Under the pieces are notes generated by a model. That model saw only the letters and a program-made list of their open reading frames with translations. It did not search any database and was not told where the DNA came from. The position numbers and the translations under genes are program-made. This document shows positions 50,728-61,734 of a stretch of DNA of 64,000 nucleotides, in pieces (positions within the stretch are counted from its first letter, which is position 1; each line of letters begins with the position of its first letter). This stretch comes from Stygiolobus caldivivus (GTDB taxonomy: Archaea > Thermoproteota > Thermoprotei_A > Sulfolobales > Sulfolobaceae): assembly GCF_019704315.1 (NCBI RefSeq), contig NZ_AP024597.1, forward strand, positions 2,392,501 through 2,456,500, read 5' to 3'.

Positions 50728-52074
50728 ATGTCTGAAACTTACGCAGGTAAGGCACTGGATTTTTTAAAAAGATATAATTTACAAGAAGGAGATACTATAG
50801 AAATTATAAAGAACGGATTGAGAATAAGAGGTATCATAATGCCCTCTTACTCATCGACAGATGATATACTGGTTCTCAAATTAGATAATGGATATAACAT
50901 TGGCATAACCGTGGATAGTATAAACGAAATTAGGGTACTTCAGAAAGGAAGGAAAAAAGACGAAGGAAGAAAAGAAGAAAAGAAAGAGATAGAAAAAGAA
51001 AGTGAAGTTACAATAATTAGTACTGGAGGAACAATAGTAAGCAAAATAGAATATGACACAGGGGCAGTGAGACCAGCACTAACTACGGAGGAAATACTAG
51101 AGTTTATGCCTGAAATAAACGAGATAGCCAAAATTAACGCAACGATTTTATTCTCTATCTTAAGCGAAAACATGAAACCTGAGTACTGGGTAAAAATAGC
51201 CAATGAGGTAAAAATAAGGCTAGATAAGGGAGCTAAAGGAATTGTCATAGCTCATGGAACAGACACCATGACATATACTGCCTCAGCCCTAGCTTTCTCC
51301 TTGAAGAGCTTAACTGGACCGGTCGTCCTAGTAGGATCCCAAAGAAGTAGTGATAGGCCAAGTAGTGATGCACCTATAAACCTCTTCACAGCCGTATTAG
51401 TTGCAAAGAACGCGCCCTTCGCAGAAGTTGTAGTAAATATGCACGGAGAATCTTCTGACACGTATACACTGGTCCATAGGGGAGTAAAGGTCAGGAAAAT
51501 GCACACGAGCAGGAGGGACGCATTCCAGACTATAAATGATCTACCTTTAGCTAAAGTATATTATAGGGAGAGAAAGCTAGAGATGTTAAGAGAAGATTAC
51601 TTAAAGAAATCTGAAACAAACGAAGTAGATCCAAAATTCGAACCGTCTGTGTTTCTTTTGAAATACTACCCCGGATTATCGCCAGATATAGTTGACTATC
51701 TGGTAAGTAAGGGGATTAAGGGAATTATAATAGAAGGAACCGGATTGGGGCATACATCTTCAGACTTTTACGAAGCATTTAGAAGGGCTACAAAAGATGG
51801 GGTTTTTGTTGGGATGACGTCTCAGTGCCTTTTTGGAAGAGTTAATATGAACGTATATACAACGGGTAGACTGTTACAAGATGCCGGTGTCGTACCGCTA
51901 GAAGACATGTTACCAGAAACGGCTCTGGTTAAACTGATGTGGGTATTAGCCCATGAGAAAGATTTAGATAAGGTTAAAGAGCTAATGCTCACTAATTTTG
52001 TAGGAGAAATTAATCCGATCCATATACCTGAAATGTACCCAAGGTGGTACCATGACAGAATTAGATTACAGTAA
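50728..52074 (+). CDS. gatD: Glu-tRNA(Gln) amidotransferase subunit D
   Basis: An asparaginase-type subunit that releases ammonia for converting Glu-tRNA(Gln) to Gln-tRNA(Gln). An N-terminal Tudor-like beta domain ([32 protein letters not shown]) precedes a charged linker (about 75-90). The asparaginase domain then has [20 protein letters not shown] (catalytic Thr), [17 protein letters not shown] (Thr-Asp pair) and [14 protein letters not shown]. The 448-residue length is normal. It overlaps gatE by 23 bases, so the subunits are co-translated. Confidence 0.96.
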   Translation: MSETYAGKALDFLKRYNLQEGDTIEIIKNGLRIRGIIMPSYSSTDDILVLKLDNGYNIGITVDSINEIRVLQKGRKKDEGRKEEKKEIEKESEVTIISTGGTIVSKIEYDTGAVRPALTTEEILEFMPEINEIAKINATILFSILSENMKPEYWVKIANEVKIRLDKGAKGIVIAHGTDTMTYTASALAFSLKSLTGPVVLVGSQRSSDRPSSDAPINLFTAVLVAKNAPFAEVVVNMHGESSDTYTLVHRGVKVRKMHTSRRDAFQTINDLPLAKVYYRERKLEMLREDYLKKSETNEVDPKFEPSVFLLKYYPGLSPDIVDYLVSKGIKGIIIEGTGLGHTSSDFYEAFRRATKDGVFVGMTSQCLFGRVNMNVYTTGRLLQDAGVVPLEDMLPETALVKLMWVLAHEKDLDKVKELMLTNFVGEINPIHIPEMYPRWYHDRIRLQ

Positions 52075-53956
52075 ACTAGGACTAAAAGTAGGATTGGAGA
52101 TTCATCAACAACTTAATACATCCCATAAACTCTTCTGCAATTGCGACACATCTTTAGGAGAAACTTTTCACGCGTCTTTAGAACGTTACTTAAGACCTTC
52201 ATTTAGTGAATTAGGAGAGGTAGATATAGCTGCATTGTTTGAGTGGCAGAAAGGTAAAAAGTACATATATAATTTACCTAAAAACTCTTGTTTAGTAGAA
52301 TGTGACGAGGAACCGCCTCACTTAATTAACGATGAGGCATTAGGAATAGTTACAGCTATTTCGTTGGCGCTCCACAGCACATTAGTAGATGAAGTTTACG
52401 TAATGAGAAAAATAGTAATAGACGGATCTAATACCTCAGGTTTTCAAAGAACAGCAATTGTCGCTTTAGGCGGTTATATTGAGGTAGAAGGGGAAAAAAT
52501 AGGTATCCAAACAATTGCGCTAGAGGAAGATGCTTCGAGAAAAATTAGTGAAAACAAGGATGAAATTTTATATAACTTAGACAGACTAGGAGTCCCGCTA
52601 ATAGAAATATCCACAGCTCCCGATATCCACACACCTGAACAAGCGGAGAAAGTAGCTTTTGCTATCGGGCAACTTTTAAGGATGACCGGTAAAGTTAAGA
52701 GAGGTATAGGGACTATAAGGCAAGACCTAAATGTATCTATTGGAGGAGGAGTAAAGACAGAAATTAAAGGGGTTCAAAGACTAGAGTTAATACCTGAGAT
52801 AATTAGAAATGAAGCGAGAAGACAGTATGAACTACTAAAAATTAAAGAAGAATTAACACAAAAAAGAGGTGTAACTAAAGAATTTATTGCAGAGAATTTT
52901 AAGCCTACAGATCTAACTTCAATTTTTACGTCTACAAATAGCAGATTAGTGAAAAAGGAACTAGAAAAAGGAGCGTTAGTATATGGCGTAAGGATACCCA
53001 AATTTAAAGGAATTTTTGGATGGGAGCTTATGAAAAATAGGAGGTTCGGAACAGAAGTAGCTGATTATGTCAGGGTTTTAGCCGGATTAGGAGGTATATT
53101 CCATTCGGATGAATTACCTAATTATGGAATAACTCAGGATGAAGTTGATGAAGTCAAAAAGGCATTAGGTACATCAGACGACGACGCATTTGTACTTGTT
53201 GTAGGAGATAAATCTAAGCTCGAGCTGGCTCTTAGCACAATAAGAGATCGGATCATATATGCGCTTGAAGGCGTCCCGAAAGAGACTAGGACAGCACTCG
53301 AAGACGGCACGACCAAATTTATGCGACCACAGCCTGGTTCTGCAAGGATGTACCCAGAGACGGATATACCACCTAGAAGAATAGACTCTAAAATCTTGGA
53401 ATTATCAAAGTCATTTATGCCTGAAAATCCTGAAGTGAAATTAAAGAAACTTATTCAATATGGATTAAGTAGAGAGCTGGCGAATGCTATACTTAACAGT
53501 CCAAGAATAGACCTCTTCGAAGAACTAGTATCCAAATATTCACCTAAAGTCCAACCTAGCATAATAGCCTCAATATTAGAGGTTAACTTAAAATATGTTA
53601 AATCAAAAGGAGCAGATACTTCTTTAATTACTGATGAAATTCTCGAATATATAGTAAAACTATTATATGAAGACAAGATTAATAAGGACTCAGTACCAGA
53701 AATCTTACTTGACTACGCCCTAAGTAAAGGAGACATAAATAAGATAGTAGAAAAGTACTCTAAGATTACTGATGAAGAACTAGAAAAATTAGTAGACCAA
53801 GTTATCCATGAGAACGAGAAAATAATTGAAGAGAAAGGAGATAAAGCATTTAATATAATAATGGGTAAAGTTATGTCTAAAGTCAGAGGTAAAGCTGAAG
53901 GTAAAAAAGTAGCAGATATTATTTCAAAAAGAATGAAGAGTTACCCCCGATCCTGA
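52052..53956 (+). CDS. gatE: Glu-tRNA(Gln) amidotransferase subunit E
   Basis: The archaeal tRNA-binding and kinase subunit related to GatB. It opens [23 protein letters not shown], followed by a conserved cysteine/histidine area and [22 protein letters not shown] (subunit E-specific). Then come [41 protein letters not shown], the AspRS-like insertion (about 270-400), and the helical YqeY-type tail ending [24 protein letters not shown]. The 634-residue length is typical. Confidence 0.97.
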   Translation: MTELDYSKLGLKVGLEIHQQLNTSHKLFCNCDTSLGETFHASLERYLRPSFSELGEVDIAALFEWQKGKKYIYNLPKNSCLVECDEEPPHLINDEALGIVTAISLALHSTLVDEVYVMRKIVIDGSNTSGFQRTAIVALGGYIEVEGEKIGIQTIALEEDASRKISENKDEILYNLDRLGVPLIEISTAPDIHTPEQAEKVAFAIGQLLRMTGKVKRGIGTIRQDLNVSIGGGVKTEIKGVQRLELIPEIIRNEARRQYELLKIKEELTQKRGVTKEFIAENFKPTDLTSIFTSTNSRLVKKELEKGALVYGVRIPKFKGIFGWELMKNRRFGTEVADYVRVLAGLGGIFHSDELPNYGITQDEVDEVKKALGTSDDDAFVLVVGDKSKLELALSTIRDRIIYALEGVPKETRTALEDGTTKFMRPQPGSARMYPETDIPPRRIDSKILELSKSFMPENPEVKLKKLIQYGLSRELANAILNSPRIDLFEELVSKYSPKVQPSIIASILEVNLKYVKSKGADTSLITDEILEYIVKLLYEDKINKDSVPEILLDYALSKGDINKIVEKYSKITDEELEKLVDQVIHENEKIIEEKGDKAFNIIMGKVMSKVRGKAEGKKVADIISKRMKSYPRS

Positions 53957-54005
53957 GCTGTGATGAAAAGGCATTTGTCGGATTAAATGATGAGCTTGAC
54001 CGCTT

Positions 54006-55067
54006 ATGAAACCGGATGATTTGTTAAAGGTAGCCACTGAATACCCTTTACCTAATATACCTGCAGTAGAACTTGAAGACCAAGACCTGATGATAGAACA
54101 GTTACCCCAACTAATTAGCTATCTAAACCCTTCAAGGATTAGTTGGAAAGAGAACGCTAAAATTATAGGACCTGACGAGACATCTATAGTTACAATAAAC
54201 GAAAATAAAAAGGACGATGAGATAGTATATATTAGAACACCTATCAAAAAAATACAGATGGGTTGGGACTTCAAGATTAATACTCACGATCTGGAAATGT
54301 TGATCCAAGACCTAATTAACTGTAAGGAAGGGGAAAGCTATTTCAACCCATCACCTTGGGTAAGAAAAGACTGGATTGATGATAAGAAAATAATTATGGA
54401 GAACGGTGAAATAACACCAGTAGACAGTATAAGAACTAAAGAGCACGAACTAGAAAAGAGAACCCCGCCGTTCTCCTTCGATACTAAATTCTACAACCCG
54501 ATATATTACTATCTCAACCCCTTTATGTTGAACTCTAGTGAACACATCAATGGGAAATCAAACTCCTACTCCTTGGAATTATCAGGCACGATAACTTTCG
54601 CCAGCGCTCAGGAAATTACTCTATCGAAAGAAAATACCCTTGTAAAAGTTGAAGGGAATTCGGATATTATAATTAGTAAAAGCAACCATTGGAAAGAGTC
54701 AAAGCCTTATGAGCTAGTATGGAACTTGAAGGTTCCCGTAATGCGACTTAACTGTAAACCACCGTTCAGACTATCTCTGTATAAAATATATCCCTCTGGT
54801 GTCTTACCTTTTCTCCTAAAATATAAAGACCATGACCTCACATTAGGGTTAGTGAATCTAAATGACGAACCTGTGATGGCACACATTATGCTAAGTGCAA
54901 GAATCTCTTCAGCTTATATAATTAATGGACAAGGAATAGAGGTGGAAAAAATAGAGTCTGAGTTCGATAGAGTAAGAATACCTATAAGAAAAAATGGTAT
55001 AATATATATTAGACTTACTGTGAAAAAATTATTAGAAAGTTTTCTCAAGAGAAAAATTATAGGCTGA
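54006..55067 (+). CDS. hypothetical protein downstream of gatE
   Basis: A 353-residue soluble protein of unknown family, beta-rich in its second half (SLELSGTITFASAQEITLSKENTLVKVEGNSDIIIS and VPVMRLNCKPPFRLSLYKIYPSGVLPFLLKYKDHDLTLGLVNL). No signal peptide or membrane helix is visible. It has conserved-looking Trp-containing motifs (NPSPWVRKDWIDD, IQMGWDFKI), but I cannot name them. It starts 49 bases after gatE, so it could be in the same transcript. Its 3' end overlaps the convergent regulator gene by 36 bases. Confidence 0.65.
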   Translation: MKPDDLLKVATEYPLPNIPAVELEDQDLMIEQLPQLISYLNPSRISWKENAKIIGPDETSIVTINENKKDDEIVYIRTPIKKIQMGWDFKINTHDLEMLIQDLINCKEGESYFNPSPWVRKDWIDDKKIIMENGEITPVDSIRTKEHELEKRTPPFSFDTKFYNPIYYYLNPFMLNSSEHINGKSNSYSLELSGTITFASAQEITLSKENTLVKVEGNSDIIISKSNHWKESKPYELVWNLKVPVMRLNCKPPFRLSLYKIYPSGVLPFLLKYKDHDLTLGLVNLNDEPVMAHIMLSARISSAYIINGQGIEVEKIESEFDRVRIPIRKNGIIYIRLTVKKLLESFLKRKIIG

Positions 55068-55433
55068 GGAAAGTGTTTCTACAATACAATGGGACATCTG
55101 ATATCCTTGTTTACTCAAAACCTTCTTTCCTTCTGCACATAACATACAGTAGTAAGAAGAGACGGAGTCTGCCTTTTTACCTTGATTTAGGACTACTTTA
55201 GTAAAATTATCTACTAATTCCATGAACTTCTTATCGTTTCTTAATACGTCCTTTATTGCATTACCCCTCCTTTTCTTTATATAATTCTCTACAGCTGCAG
55301 GCGTTATACCCATTAGTTCAGCAGTCCTATATATAGAAACATTATTCTCAACTACTAATTTCTCAGCTATTAATGCCCTAACAGCGGGCAAAATTTCTTT
55401 GACTGAATACTCACAAGGTAACGTAAGTTGCAA
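55032..55433 (-). CDS. predicted HTH transcriptional regulator
   Basis: 133 residues with an N-terminal helix-turn-helix (EILPAVRALIAEKLVVENNVSIYRTAELMGITPAAVENYIKKRRG) and a C-terminal cysteine/histidine-containing segment (YYCMLCAEGKKVLSKQGYQMSHCIV) that could bind a metal or respond to redox. It lies 58 bases beyond the stop of the ribonucleotide reductase gene on the same strand; a regulatory link to that gene is speculative. Confidence 0.8.
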   Translation of the reverse strand: MQLTLPCEYSVKEILPAVRALIAEKLVVENNVSIYRTAELMGITPAAVENYIKKRRGNAIKDVLRNDKKFMELVDNFTKVVLNQGKKADSVSSYYCMLCAEGKKVLSKQGYQMSHCIVETLSSAYNFSLEKTF

Positions 55434-55491
55434 ACTTTCTCAAGGATAAGTTGTATCTTCGTGATTAAAAAATATTAATGCTTTTACTATT

Positions 55492-58014
55492 TCATAACTC
55501 ACAGGTTTTGCACCCTCCACTATAAGTCTCCGATACTTCTACGAATTTGCTCTGTGATATCCTAAGCGAAGAAGGAAGGGGTGACTGTATCTTCTTCTCT
55601 TCTTTCATCTTTTTTTCTACTTCTTCTCTTTCCTTCTTTATGCCGAAGTATATGACTTGCTGTGATTTCGACTTGTCCCTGTATACGGTCACGCCCTTTA
55701 TCCCCAGTTTCCACGCCAACAGGTAAACCCTCTCAACTGTCTCTGGGGGTTCTTCACTCCTCAAGTTTATAGTCTTTGAAGTACCGGAATCGTTCCACTG
55801 TTGCCAAGAGGCTTGGTGTAACAGGTGGAATTCTGGGGAGACTTCATGTGCTGTCCTGAAGACCCTCCTCATTGTCTTGGGCATGAACGGGTTCTCACCT
55901 ATCATACCAGTTTCAGCGACTTTCTTAACTACTTCTGGGTCATCAAGCTCATATTTCCTCAAATACGCTAAGAAGAGTGGGTCAATTTCTATGAATTTAC
56001 CTACTGCTACATTCCTGACAAAGGCTAGGGCAAATAGCGGTTCAATTGAGGAAGAAGTACCAGCGATAATGGATATTGTACCAGTCGGTGCTACAGAGAC
56101 TACAGTAGAATTCCTTATACCGTGTTTAATCCGTTCAGCTTTGAGCTGGTCAAAGTCTAGCCTATCTACCACTTCTGTCAACTTTTTAACGTCTGAGCTT
56201 ACCTTTCCCTCGACCCCTACTATAGAAATAAGGTGATCAAAAGGCATTGCAGACTCCCACACATCTTTATACCGCCTTGAGTCATATGCAGGGAAAGAGC
56301 CCTTCTCCTTTGCAAGCTCTATAGACGCCTTTAAAGCGTGGTAGTAGATGAACTTAGCTAGCTGATAAGACAAGTACACGGCGTCAACACTGTCGTAAGG
56401 GATCCCCAGCTTGATTAACATCCTAGCTAAGCCCATAACGCCGAGACCGACTTTCCTCGTCTTCTTTGTAGCTTCCTCTATCTGTTTTAACGGGTAGCGG
56501 TTCGCGTCTATTACATTGTCTAGGAGCCTCACGCCGTAACGTATAGTCTCAGCTAAACCTTCCCAGTCGATCGTAGGTCTGCCTTCCCTCTCAACTACAA
56601 ACTTCTCCAGGTTAATTGAACCGAGGTTACAGCTCTCCCAAGATAATAGAGGCTCTTCACCGCATGGGTTCGTAGCCTGGATTTTACCGAGGTACCAGAC
56701 CGGGTGTCTCCTGTTTATTGCGTCTATGAAGAGTAGCCCCGGGTCACCGCTGTCCCATGCACCTTTCACTATCTCATCAAATAACTGTCTGGCGTTGACC
56801 CACCGTGTTATTGCACCTTCCTTTTCTGCAATTGCTAAAGCTTCATCGACCGTTATTATTACACTCTCGTCTAGGTATACACTTCCTCCTCTTTCTTCCA
56901 ACTCCCTCAGTATTTCCTCTTGTATCCACTCCTCTTCCATATAACCCCTAGCTTTTACTATATAGTACTCGTAATCTTTACCATTGATCCGGGTCTTCCT
57001 AGGGTTAATTAGGGGGACTGTCTCGCCGCGTTCCACCGCCTGCATAAAGTAATCGTAGACACCTACGGAAATGTTAAAGTTCTGTAGCTGTACGTCTTTT
57101 AGCTGTCCCGTCTTAGCTTTAATGAAGTCTTCAATGTCTGAATGCCATACGTGCATTACTCCCATGTTTGCACCCCTCCTCTTTCCACCCTGCTTTACTA
57201 CGTCCGTAGATACGTCAAAGATCCTCATGAAGGAAATAGGACCAGAAGCTACACCAGCGGTAGACGCTACTACATCACCTTTAGGTCTCAGTTCTGAGAA
57301 GTCGAAGCCTGTACCCCCACCTTGTTGGTGGACTACAGCCATAGCCCTCAATGCGTCATATATCCCTTCACCGTTTGGGGTGACCATTGAGTCCCTGACA
57401 GGGATGACGAAGCAAGCCGAAAGTATCCCAAGCCTGGTACCGCTGTTCATCAAGGTCGGTGTGTTGGGTAGGAACTTTAATTGGCTTAATACCTTGTAGA
57501 ACTCCTCCTCTATCCTTTTTACCTCCTCTTCACCCTTTCCGTATTGTCTCTCTACTCCTGCAAGATACGAGGCCACTCTCCTGAACATCATTTGCGGTGT
57601 TTCAATATAGCGGAGTGTGTTGGGGTCTTTGAGTAAGTATCTAGCCTCGAGGACTTTTAGTGCGTTATAAGTAAGGAGTAAGTCTTTCTCGTCGAACTTA
57701 TTCCACTTCCCCTTTCCGTAAACGTGGTTATAGACCCTCGCTAGGACATAACGTTTTGCTACTTCTATTAGCTCTGGGTGGTCTAGGGAGTGCTCTATCA
57801 GGTTACGCTCTACTATATCCGATATCGTCCTGCTGTCTATTGCATTATCTTTTGAGTTCTGTGCTATATCGTTTAGTATCCCATCCATTACTTCTTCTGG
57901 TAATGAAGGGAGCTTAGAAAATATCTTTTCAGATTTAAACTCCTCGATCGCATTAGAACGTTTAATGACCTTCAATTTGGCGAGAGAGATAACACTGATC
58001 TGCGATTTTTGCAT
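55492..58014 (-). CDS. nrdJ: adenosylcobalamin-dependent ribonucleotide reductase (class II)
   Basis: It reduces ribonucleotides to deoxyribonucleotides. 840 residues: an N-terminal ATP-cone-like domain ([21 protein letters not shown]), then [68 protein letters not shown] (catalytic loop N-x-C-x-E and active cysteine), [12 protein letters not shown], and [20 protein letters not shown]. The C-terminal redox pair is in GGCKTCEL. It contains no intein, although some archaeal homologs do. It is followed by an HTH gene on the same strand. Confidence 0.97.
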   Translation of the reverse strand: MQKSQISVISLAKLKVIKRSNAIEEFKSEKIFSKLPSLPEEVMDGILNDIAQNSKDNAIDSRTISDIVERNLIEHSLDHPELIEVAKRYVLARVYNHVYGKGKWNKFDEKDLLLTYNALKVLEARYLLKDPNTLRYIETPQMMFRRVASYLAGVERQYGKGEEEVKRIEEEFYKVLSQLKFLPNTPTLMNSGTRLGILSACFVIPVRDSMVTPNGEGIYDALRAMAVVHQQGGGTGFDFSELRPKGDVVASTAGVASGPISFMRIFDVSTDVVKQGGKRRGANMGVMHVWHSDIEDFIKAKTGQLKDVQLQNFNISVGVYDYFMQAVERGETVPLINPRKTRINGKDYEYYIVKARGYMEEEWIQEEILRELEERGGSVYLDESVIITVDEALAIAEKEGAITRWVNARQLFDEIVKGAWDSGDPGLLFIDAINRRHPVWYLGKIQATNPCGEEPLLSWESCNLGSINLEKFVVEREGRPTIDWEGLAETIRYGVRLLDNVIDANRYPLKQIEEATKKTRKVGLGVMGLARMLIKLGIPYDSVDAVYLSYQLAKFIYYHALKASIELAKEKGSFPAYDSRRYKDVWESAMPFDHLISIVGVEGKVSSDVKKLTEVVDRLDFDQLKAERIKHGIRNSTVVSVAPTGTISIIAGTSSSIEPLFALAFVRNVAVGKFIEIDPLFLAYLRKYELDDPEVVKKVAETGMIGENPFMPKTMRRVFRTAHEVSPEFHLLHQASWQQWNDSGTSKTINLRSEEPPETVERVYLLAWKLGIKGVTVYRDKSKSQQVIYFGIKKEREEVEKKMKEEKKIQSPLPSSLRISQSKFVEVSETYSGGCKTCEL

Positions 58015-58152
58015 TAGCTATCATTTATAGCTCTGAACACATCTAAATAAGTAATAAAAGAAATCAACCTCGTATTACCATATGGTTAATACCAAAACGG
58101 TAAGATAAATACTATCTAGAAAAATAGATAAAAAAGGGAAAAATAGAGAAAT

Positions 58153-60090
58153 CTATTTCTGGTTCTGCTGGTTTTGAATCTCCTTGGAAAATTCTTCAAC
58201 TATTTTCTTTAGTTCATCTACTGATGTCTCGTCTTCCAAAGTAGACGTATCACCCAATGATTGACCAGAAATCACACTCCTTACGACTCTCCTCATAATT
58301 TTACCAGACCTAGTTTTGGGCAGTTTAGTTACGAAGTATATTCCACTAAATACTACTATAGGACCCAGTGTATTTTTAACATATTCTATCAAGCTTTTTC
58401 TTAATTCGTCGGAGGGCTGATATCCTTGTTTTAATACTACAGCCGCTACGGCTACCTCTCCTCTAACTGGGTCTGGTATACCTATCACTGCTGACTCCGC
58501 TACAGCTGGATGAGAAATTAGGACGTCTTCGATCTCTCTGGTTCCTATCCTATGCCCCGCTATTTTTAATACTTCATCAGCCCTTCCAAGGATATAGAAG
58601 AACCCGTCCTCGTCTTTTACTGCATAATCACCTGGGTAGTATACCCCTTGGAATTTCGAAAAGTAAGTCTTAACATATCTCTCTGGGTCTCCCCATACTC
58701 CTGCAAGTATGCCGGGCCAAGGTCTCTTTATGACTATATACCCTTTCTCCCTCGCTTTTGTTGGCTTACCTTCCTCGTCAAAGACCTCAGCGTCTACCCC
58801 GGGTAATGGTAGCCCATTAGCACTAGGTTTAAGCATATAGTTTCCTAGTCCAGGCGTTGCAGATATCATAATTCCTCCAGTTTCTGTCTGCCACCACGTA
58901 TCAACTATAGGTAGTTGGGACTTACCCACATTTTTGAAGTACCATCTCCACGCTTCAGGGTTAATTGGTTCACCTACACTCCCTAATAGCCTTAAAGTAG
59001 ATAAATCGTGGGCCTTGACCCATTCTTCGCCATATCTCATCAACGTCCTTATAGCAGTAGGTGAGGTATAAAATACTGTTACACCATATTTCTCTACCAA
59101 TTCCCACCACCTATCTGGGTTAGGATAGTCCGGGACACCTTCATACATTAAAACGGTAGCGCCGTTTTGCAAAGGACCGTATACGATATATGAATGCCCA
59201 GTTATCCACCCAATGTCTGCGGTATTAAAGAATATATCATCATCTCTTAAATCAAAGACCCACTTAGTAGTTAGGTGAGTCCAAAGTCCGTAACCTCCGT
59301 GTAAATGGTAGATCCCTTTTGGTTTGCCAGTAGTCCCAGACGTATATAAGATGAACAAGGGATCCGTAGAATCTGTATTTTCTGGTTCTACTTTTTTATA
59401 TCCTGCTCTCTTTATTAGGTCTTGGTAAAGTACGTCTCTTTCTTCGTTTAGCTCGATCTCTTCGTCTCTCTTTATTACCAGAACTTTTTCTACTGTAGGT
59501 GCTTGAGAGACCGCCTCGTCTATTATCCTTTTTAATTCGACTCTTTTACCCCTTCTTACAGTATGCGATGTTGTTATAACCAGTTTTGCCTTAGCGTCGT
59601 TTATCCTATCAATTACTGCTTGGGTCGAAAATCCTGAGAACACTACACTGTGTATAGCGCCTATCCTAGCACAAGCTAACATGGCTATAGGTAACTCTGG
59701 CATTAACGGAAGATAAATAAGGACTCTATCTCCCTTTTGGATTCCTAAGTCTTGTAAAATTTTCGCAAACCTATTAACTTCATTATATAATTGGAAATAT
59801 GTTAAACTCCTACTTTCCCCTTTTTCGTTTTCCCAATATATCGCGACCTTATTCCCCCTAGTTTTTAAATGTCTGTCTAAAGCGTTATATGTTATATTCA
59901 CTTTTCCTCCAATAAACCAACGGTAAAAAGGGGCATTTGATTCGTCTAGTACTTTCTGAAACGGCGAAAACCATTCTATTTCCTCACTCATTCTTAACCA
60001 GAACTTTTCTGGCTCTTCTAATGACTCTCTGTAAAGTTGTTTATAAGGAGGCTGATAATATCTTTCTTCAAAAGGGAGATTCTCTGGCAT
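58153..60090 (-). CDS. acs: acetyl-CoA synthetase (AMP-forming)
   Basis: It activates acetate to acetyl-CoA with ATP. Motifs: an N-terminal acs domain (FWLRMSEEIEWFSPFQKVLDES, then WFIGGKVNITYNALDRH), FILYTSGTTGKPKG (phosphate loop), DIGWITGHSYIVYGPL, VDTWWQTETGGIMISATPG, GDYAVKDEDGFFYILGRADEVLKIAGHRIGT, and the C-terminal PKTRSGKIMRRVVR with the acetylatable lysine. ATG 60090 (MPENLPFEERYY, 645 residues) is chosen because the TATA-like CTTTTATATTTAAC near 60117-60129 makes earlier starts untranscribed. In Sulfolobales, propionate- or 3-hydroxypropionate-type substrates are possible relatives. Confidence 0.95.
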   Translation of the reverse strand: MPENLPFEERYYQPPYKQLYRESLEEPEKFWLRMSEEIEWFSPFQKVLDESNAPFYRWFIGGKVNITYNALDRHLKTRGNKVAIYWENEKGESRSLTYFQLYNEVNRFAKILQDLGIQKGDRVLIYLPLMPELPIAMLACARIGAIHSVVFSGFSTQAVIDRINDAKAKLVITTSHTVRRGKRVELKRIIDEAVSQAPTVEKVLVIKRDEEIELNEERDVLYQDLIKRAGYKKVEPENTDSTDPLFILYTSGTTGKPKGIYHLHGGYGLWTHLTTKWVFDLRDDDIFFNTADIGWITGHSYIVYGPLQNGATVLMYEGVPDYPNPDRWWELVEKYGVTVFYTSPTAIRTLMRYGEEWVKAHDLSTLRLLGSVGEPINPEAWRWYFKNVGKSQLPIVDTWWQTETGGIMISATPGLGNYMLKPSANGLPLPGVDAEVFDEEGKPTKAREKGYIVIKRPWPGILAGVWGDPERYVKTYFSKFQGVYYPGDYAVKDEDGFFYILGRADEVLKIAGHRIGTREIEDVLISHPAVAESAVIGIPDPVRGEVAVAAVVLKQGYQPSDELRKSLIEYVKNTLGPIVVFSGIYFVTKLPKTRSGKIMRRVVRSVISGQSLGDTSTLEDETSVDELKKIVEEFSKEIQNQQNQK

Positions 60091-60152
60091 TATAAATCTT
60101 TTATTGTTAATCGTAGTTAAATATAAAAGTATTTCCAAGGTTAACATATTCT

Positions 60153-60250
60153 GTCGGTTAATAAAGGGCAACGGTGCCATTAGTGTAAGGCCAAAAACTT
60201 TATTAAACGAGAGAATTGAGGTTGCCCTATAGTCCCTGGCAAAGTATAAT
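60153..60250 (+). repeat. dispersed intergenic repeat, short form (copy 7)
   Basis: This is the best-conserved short copy: TCGGTTAATAAAGGGCAACGG, AGTGTAAGGCCAAAAA, then GAGAGAATTGAgGTTGCCCT and AAAGTATAAT. The arms AGGGCAAC and GTTGCCCT are exact inverted repeats 60 bases apart. It matches 5822-5917 on the opposite strand at about three bases in four. It lies just upstream of the acs promoter. Confidence 0.75.
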
Positions 60251-60439
60251 ATCCGTTAGGTTTGAATGGTTTTTTAATGCAATTGCTACTACATTATGAA
60301 CTTTACCTTAATAACTAATATAGATATTTTAGGATGTATTTTATTAATTTAGAATAGTTATTTTACATTACGAAATATCATCCAAATACAGTGAGTAGAG
60401 GGATTTTAAGCTTAGTAGTTGGTTTAATGAGGACATCGG

Positions 60440-61015
60440 TTAAACCATAAAAGCACCTAAGAAGAACTTTATCTCTAAAAAGGTTAACACAGAAAACAGA
60501 ATAAGTGCTGAGAGTACTTGGCTTAGCGTATGCTCTTTTGCTTTAACTCTAGCCCAGGCTACAATAACGGTTACTATATATAAGAATGCAAAATTTATAC
60601 CGAAAAGCAAAGTAAGAGTGGTGGCTACGCCCGATAACACAGAGATATGGATACTTATTTTGTACACTAAAGTAATTAAAAAAATTAATAAAGTATTTAT
60701 TATATATAAAATTGAAATATATAAAAACAAATTTACACCAGTTAAGTAAAGAATTAAAACGGCAGCTAAATACCCAATAAAAGATAGGAGTATCAAAAGG
60801 CCTCTCTCTTCTCTTTTAGTAACTAATAGATCCGATACTTTTCCTAGTTTCAATAAAATTAATGTAAGCAAAAAAGGGAAAAACGAGAAAAATGTTAACG
60901 TGATAACTAAATCCAATAAGTCATGGCAACATACAGCATAAATCACGATAAAACCTAAAGAAGTAGAGACTGAAGGGTGAAAAATAAGAGAAATCATGTT
61001 CTCGATTCGCATCAT
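60440..61015 (-). CDS. PAP2-like integral membrane protein
   Basis: A 191-residue membrane protein with five or six predicted helices (IFHPSVSTSLGFIVIYAV, LVITLTFFSFFPFLLTLILLKL, LLILLSFIGYLAAVLILYL, NLFLYISILYIINTLLIFLITLVY and others). The segments KISIHISVLSGVATTLTLLFG and WARVKAKEHTLSQVLSA resemble the S-x-H and R-x5-H-x3-D parts of PAP2 phosphatases, with Gln where the Asp is expected. It may act on lipid phosphates, or have lost activity. It stands alone between non-coding stretches. Confidence 0.7.
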   Translation of the reverse strand: MMRIENMISLIFHPSVSTSLGFIVIYAVCCHDLLDLVITLTFFSFFPFLLTLILLKLGKVSDLLVTKREERGLLILLSFIGYLAAVLILYLTGVNLFLYISILYIINTLLIFLITLVYKISIHISVLSGVATTLTLLFGINFAFLYIVTVIVAWARVKAKEHTLSQVLSALILFSVLTFLEIKFFLGAFMV

Positions 61016-61644
61016 GAAATTCTATTCTTAAACTTAATTTAAAATTAAGGTTACGCGCTCGCAGGGATTTCTTAGGTAGCATTTTATGTAAAACCCCTTG
61101 CGTTGACATGTTTCTACTAAATTAGATGTATGTCATTACATACTTCACGATTAGGAGTTAGGGCTCTTAAGTGTTTAGCGTAAAATAAAGTTAGGTGTTG
61201 ACGTAAGCATTCAGGGTAATACTTATGTACAATGGTTTTTAGATAAATGCCACTCAGATCCTAGTCTCCTTTTTATTTAGCGTCTTACTGATTTAAAAGC
61301 CCATTTCATGTGTAAAGGTAACGAATACTCATGTCCTAAAGGTCAGTTACCTCATAAGCTGTAACTCCTATATCTACCCAGAAACCGCACCTCTCACCTA
61401 ACGTTCAAGATAGCTAAAGAAAATCACATAGGTATAGTATCTGTGTAAAATATCAAGGTTCAAGTATAAGGGATAGTAGTTGCCTTTTTACAGCCCTATT
61501 AAGGCAGTAATAGTACTAGAGAATTATTAACATACCGGGAGGCATTGATTGCATTCTTTTAGATTTTTCTATAAAAGAAACCTATTATCATCTCAAAAGT
61601 CTTTTTACTTCTTAGTCCCATCTCTATCGCCCTATACTAGATAG
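61016..61644. other. non-coding stretch
   Basis: No coding frame is visible. It contains small inverted repeats, for example GGTAAC (about 61317) with GTTACC (about 61347), and GCCTT/AAGGC near 61480-61506. An exact match to the dispersed repeat is not evident. The last bases are the 3' flank of tRNA-Arg. Confidence 0.4.
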
Positions 61645-61730
<86 letters not shown>

Positions 61731-61734
61731 GTAT

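Noticed and set aside
60091-60180. N-terminal extension of acetyl-CoA synthetase to ATG 60180
   Set aside because: It runs through the TATA box and into the dispersed repeat.
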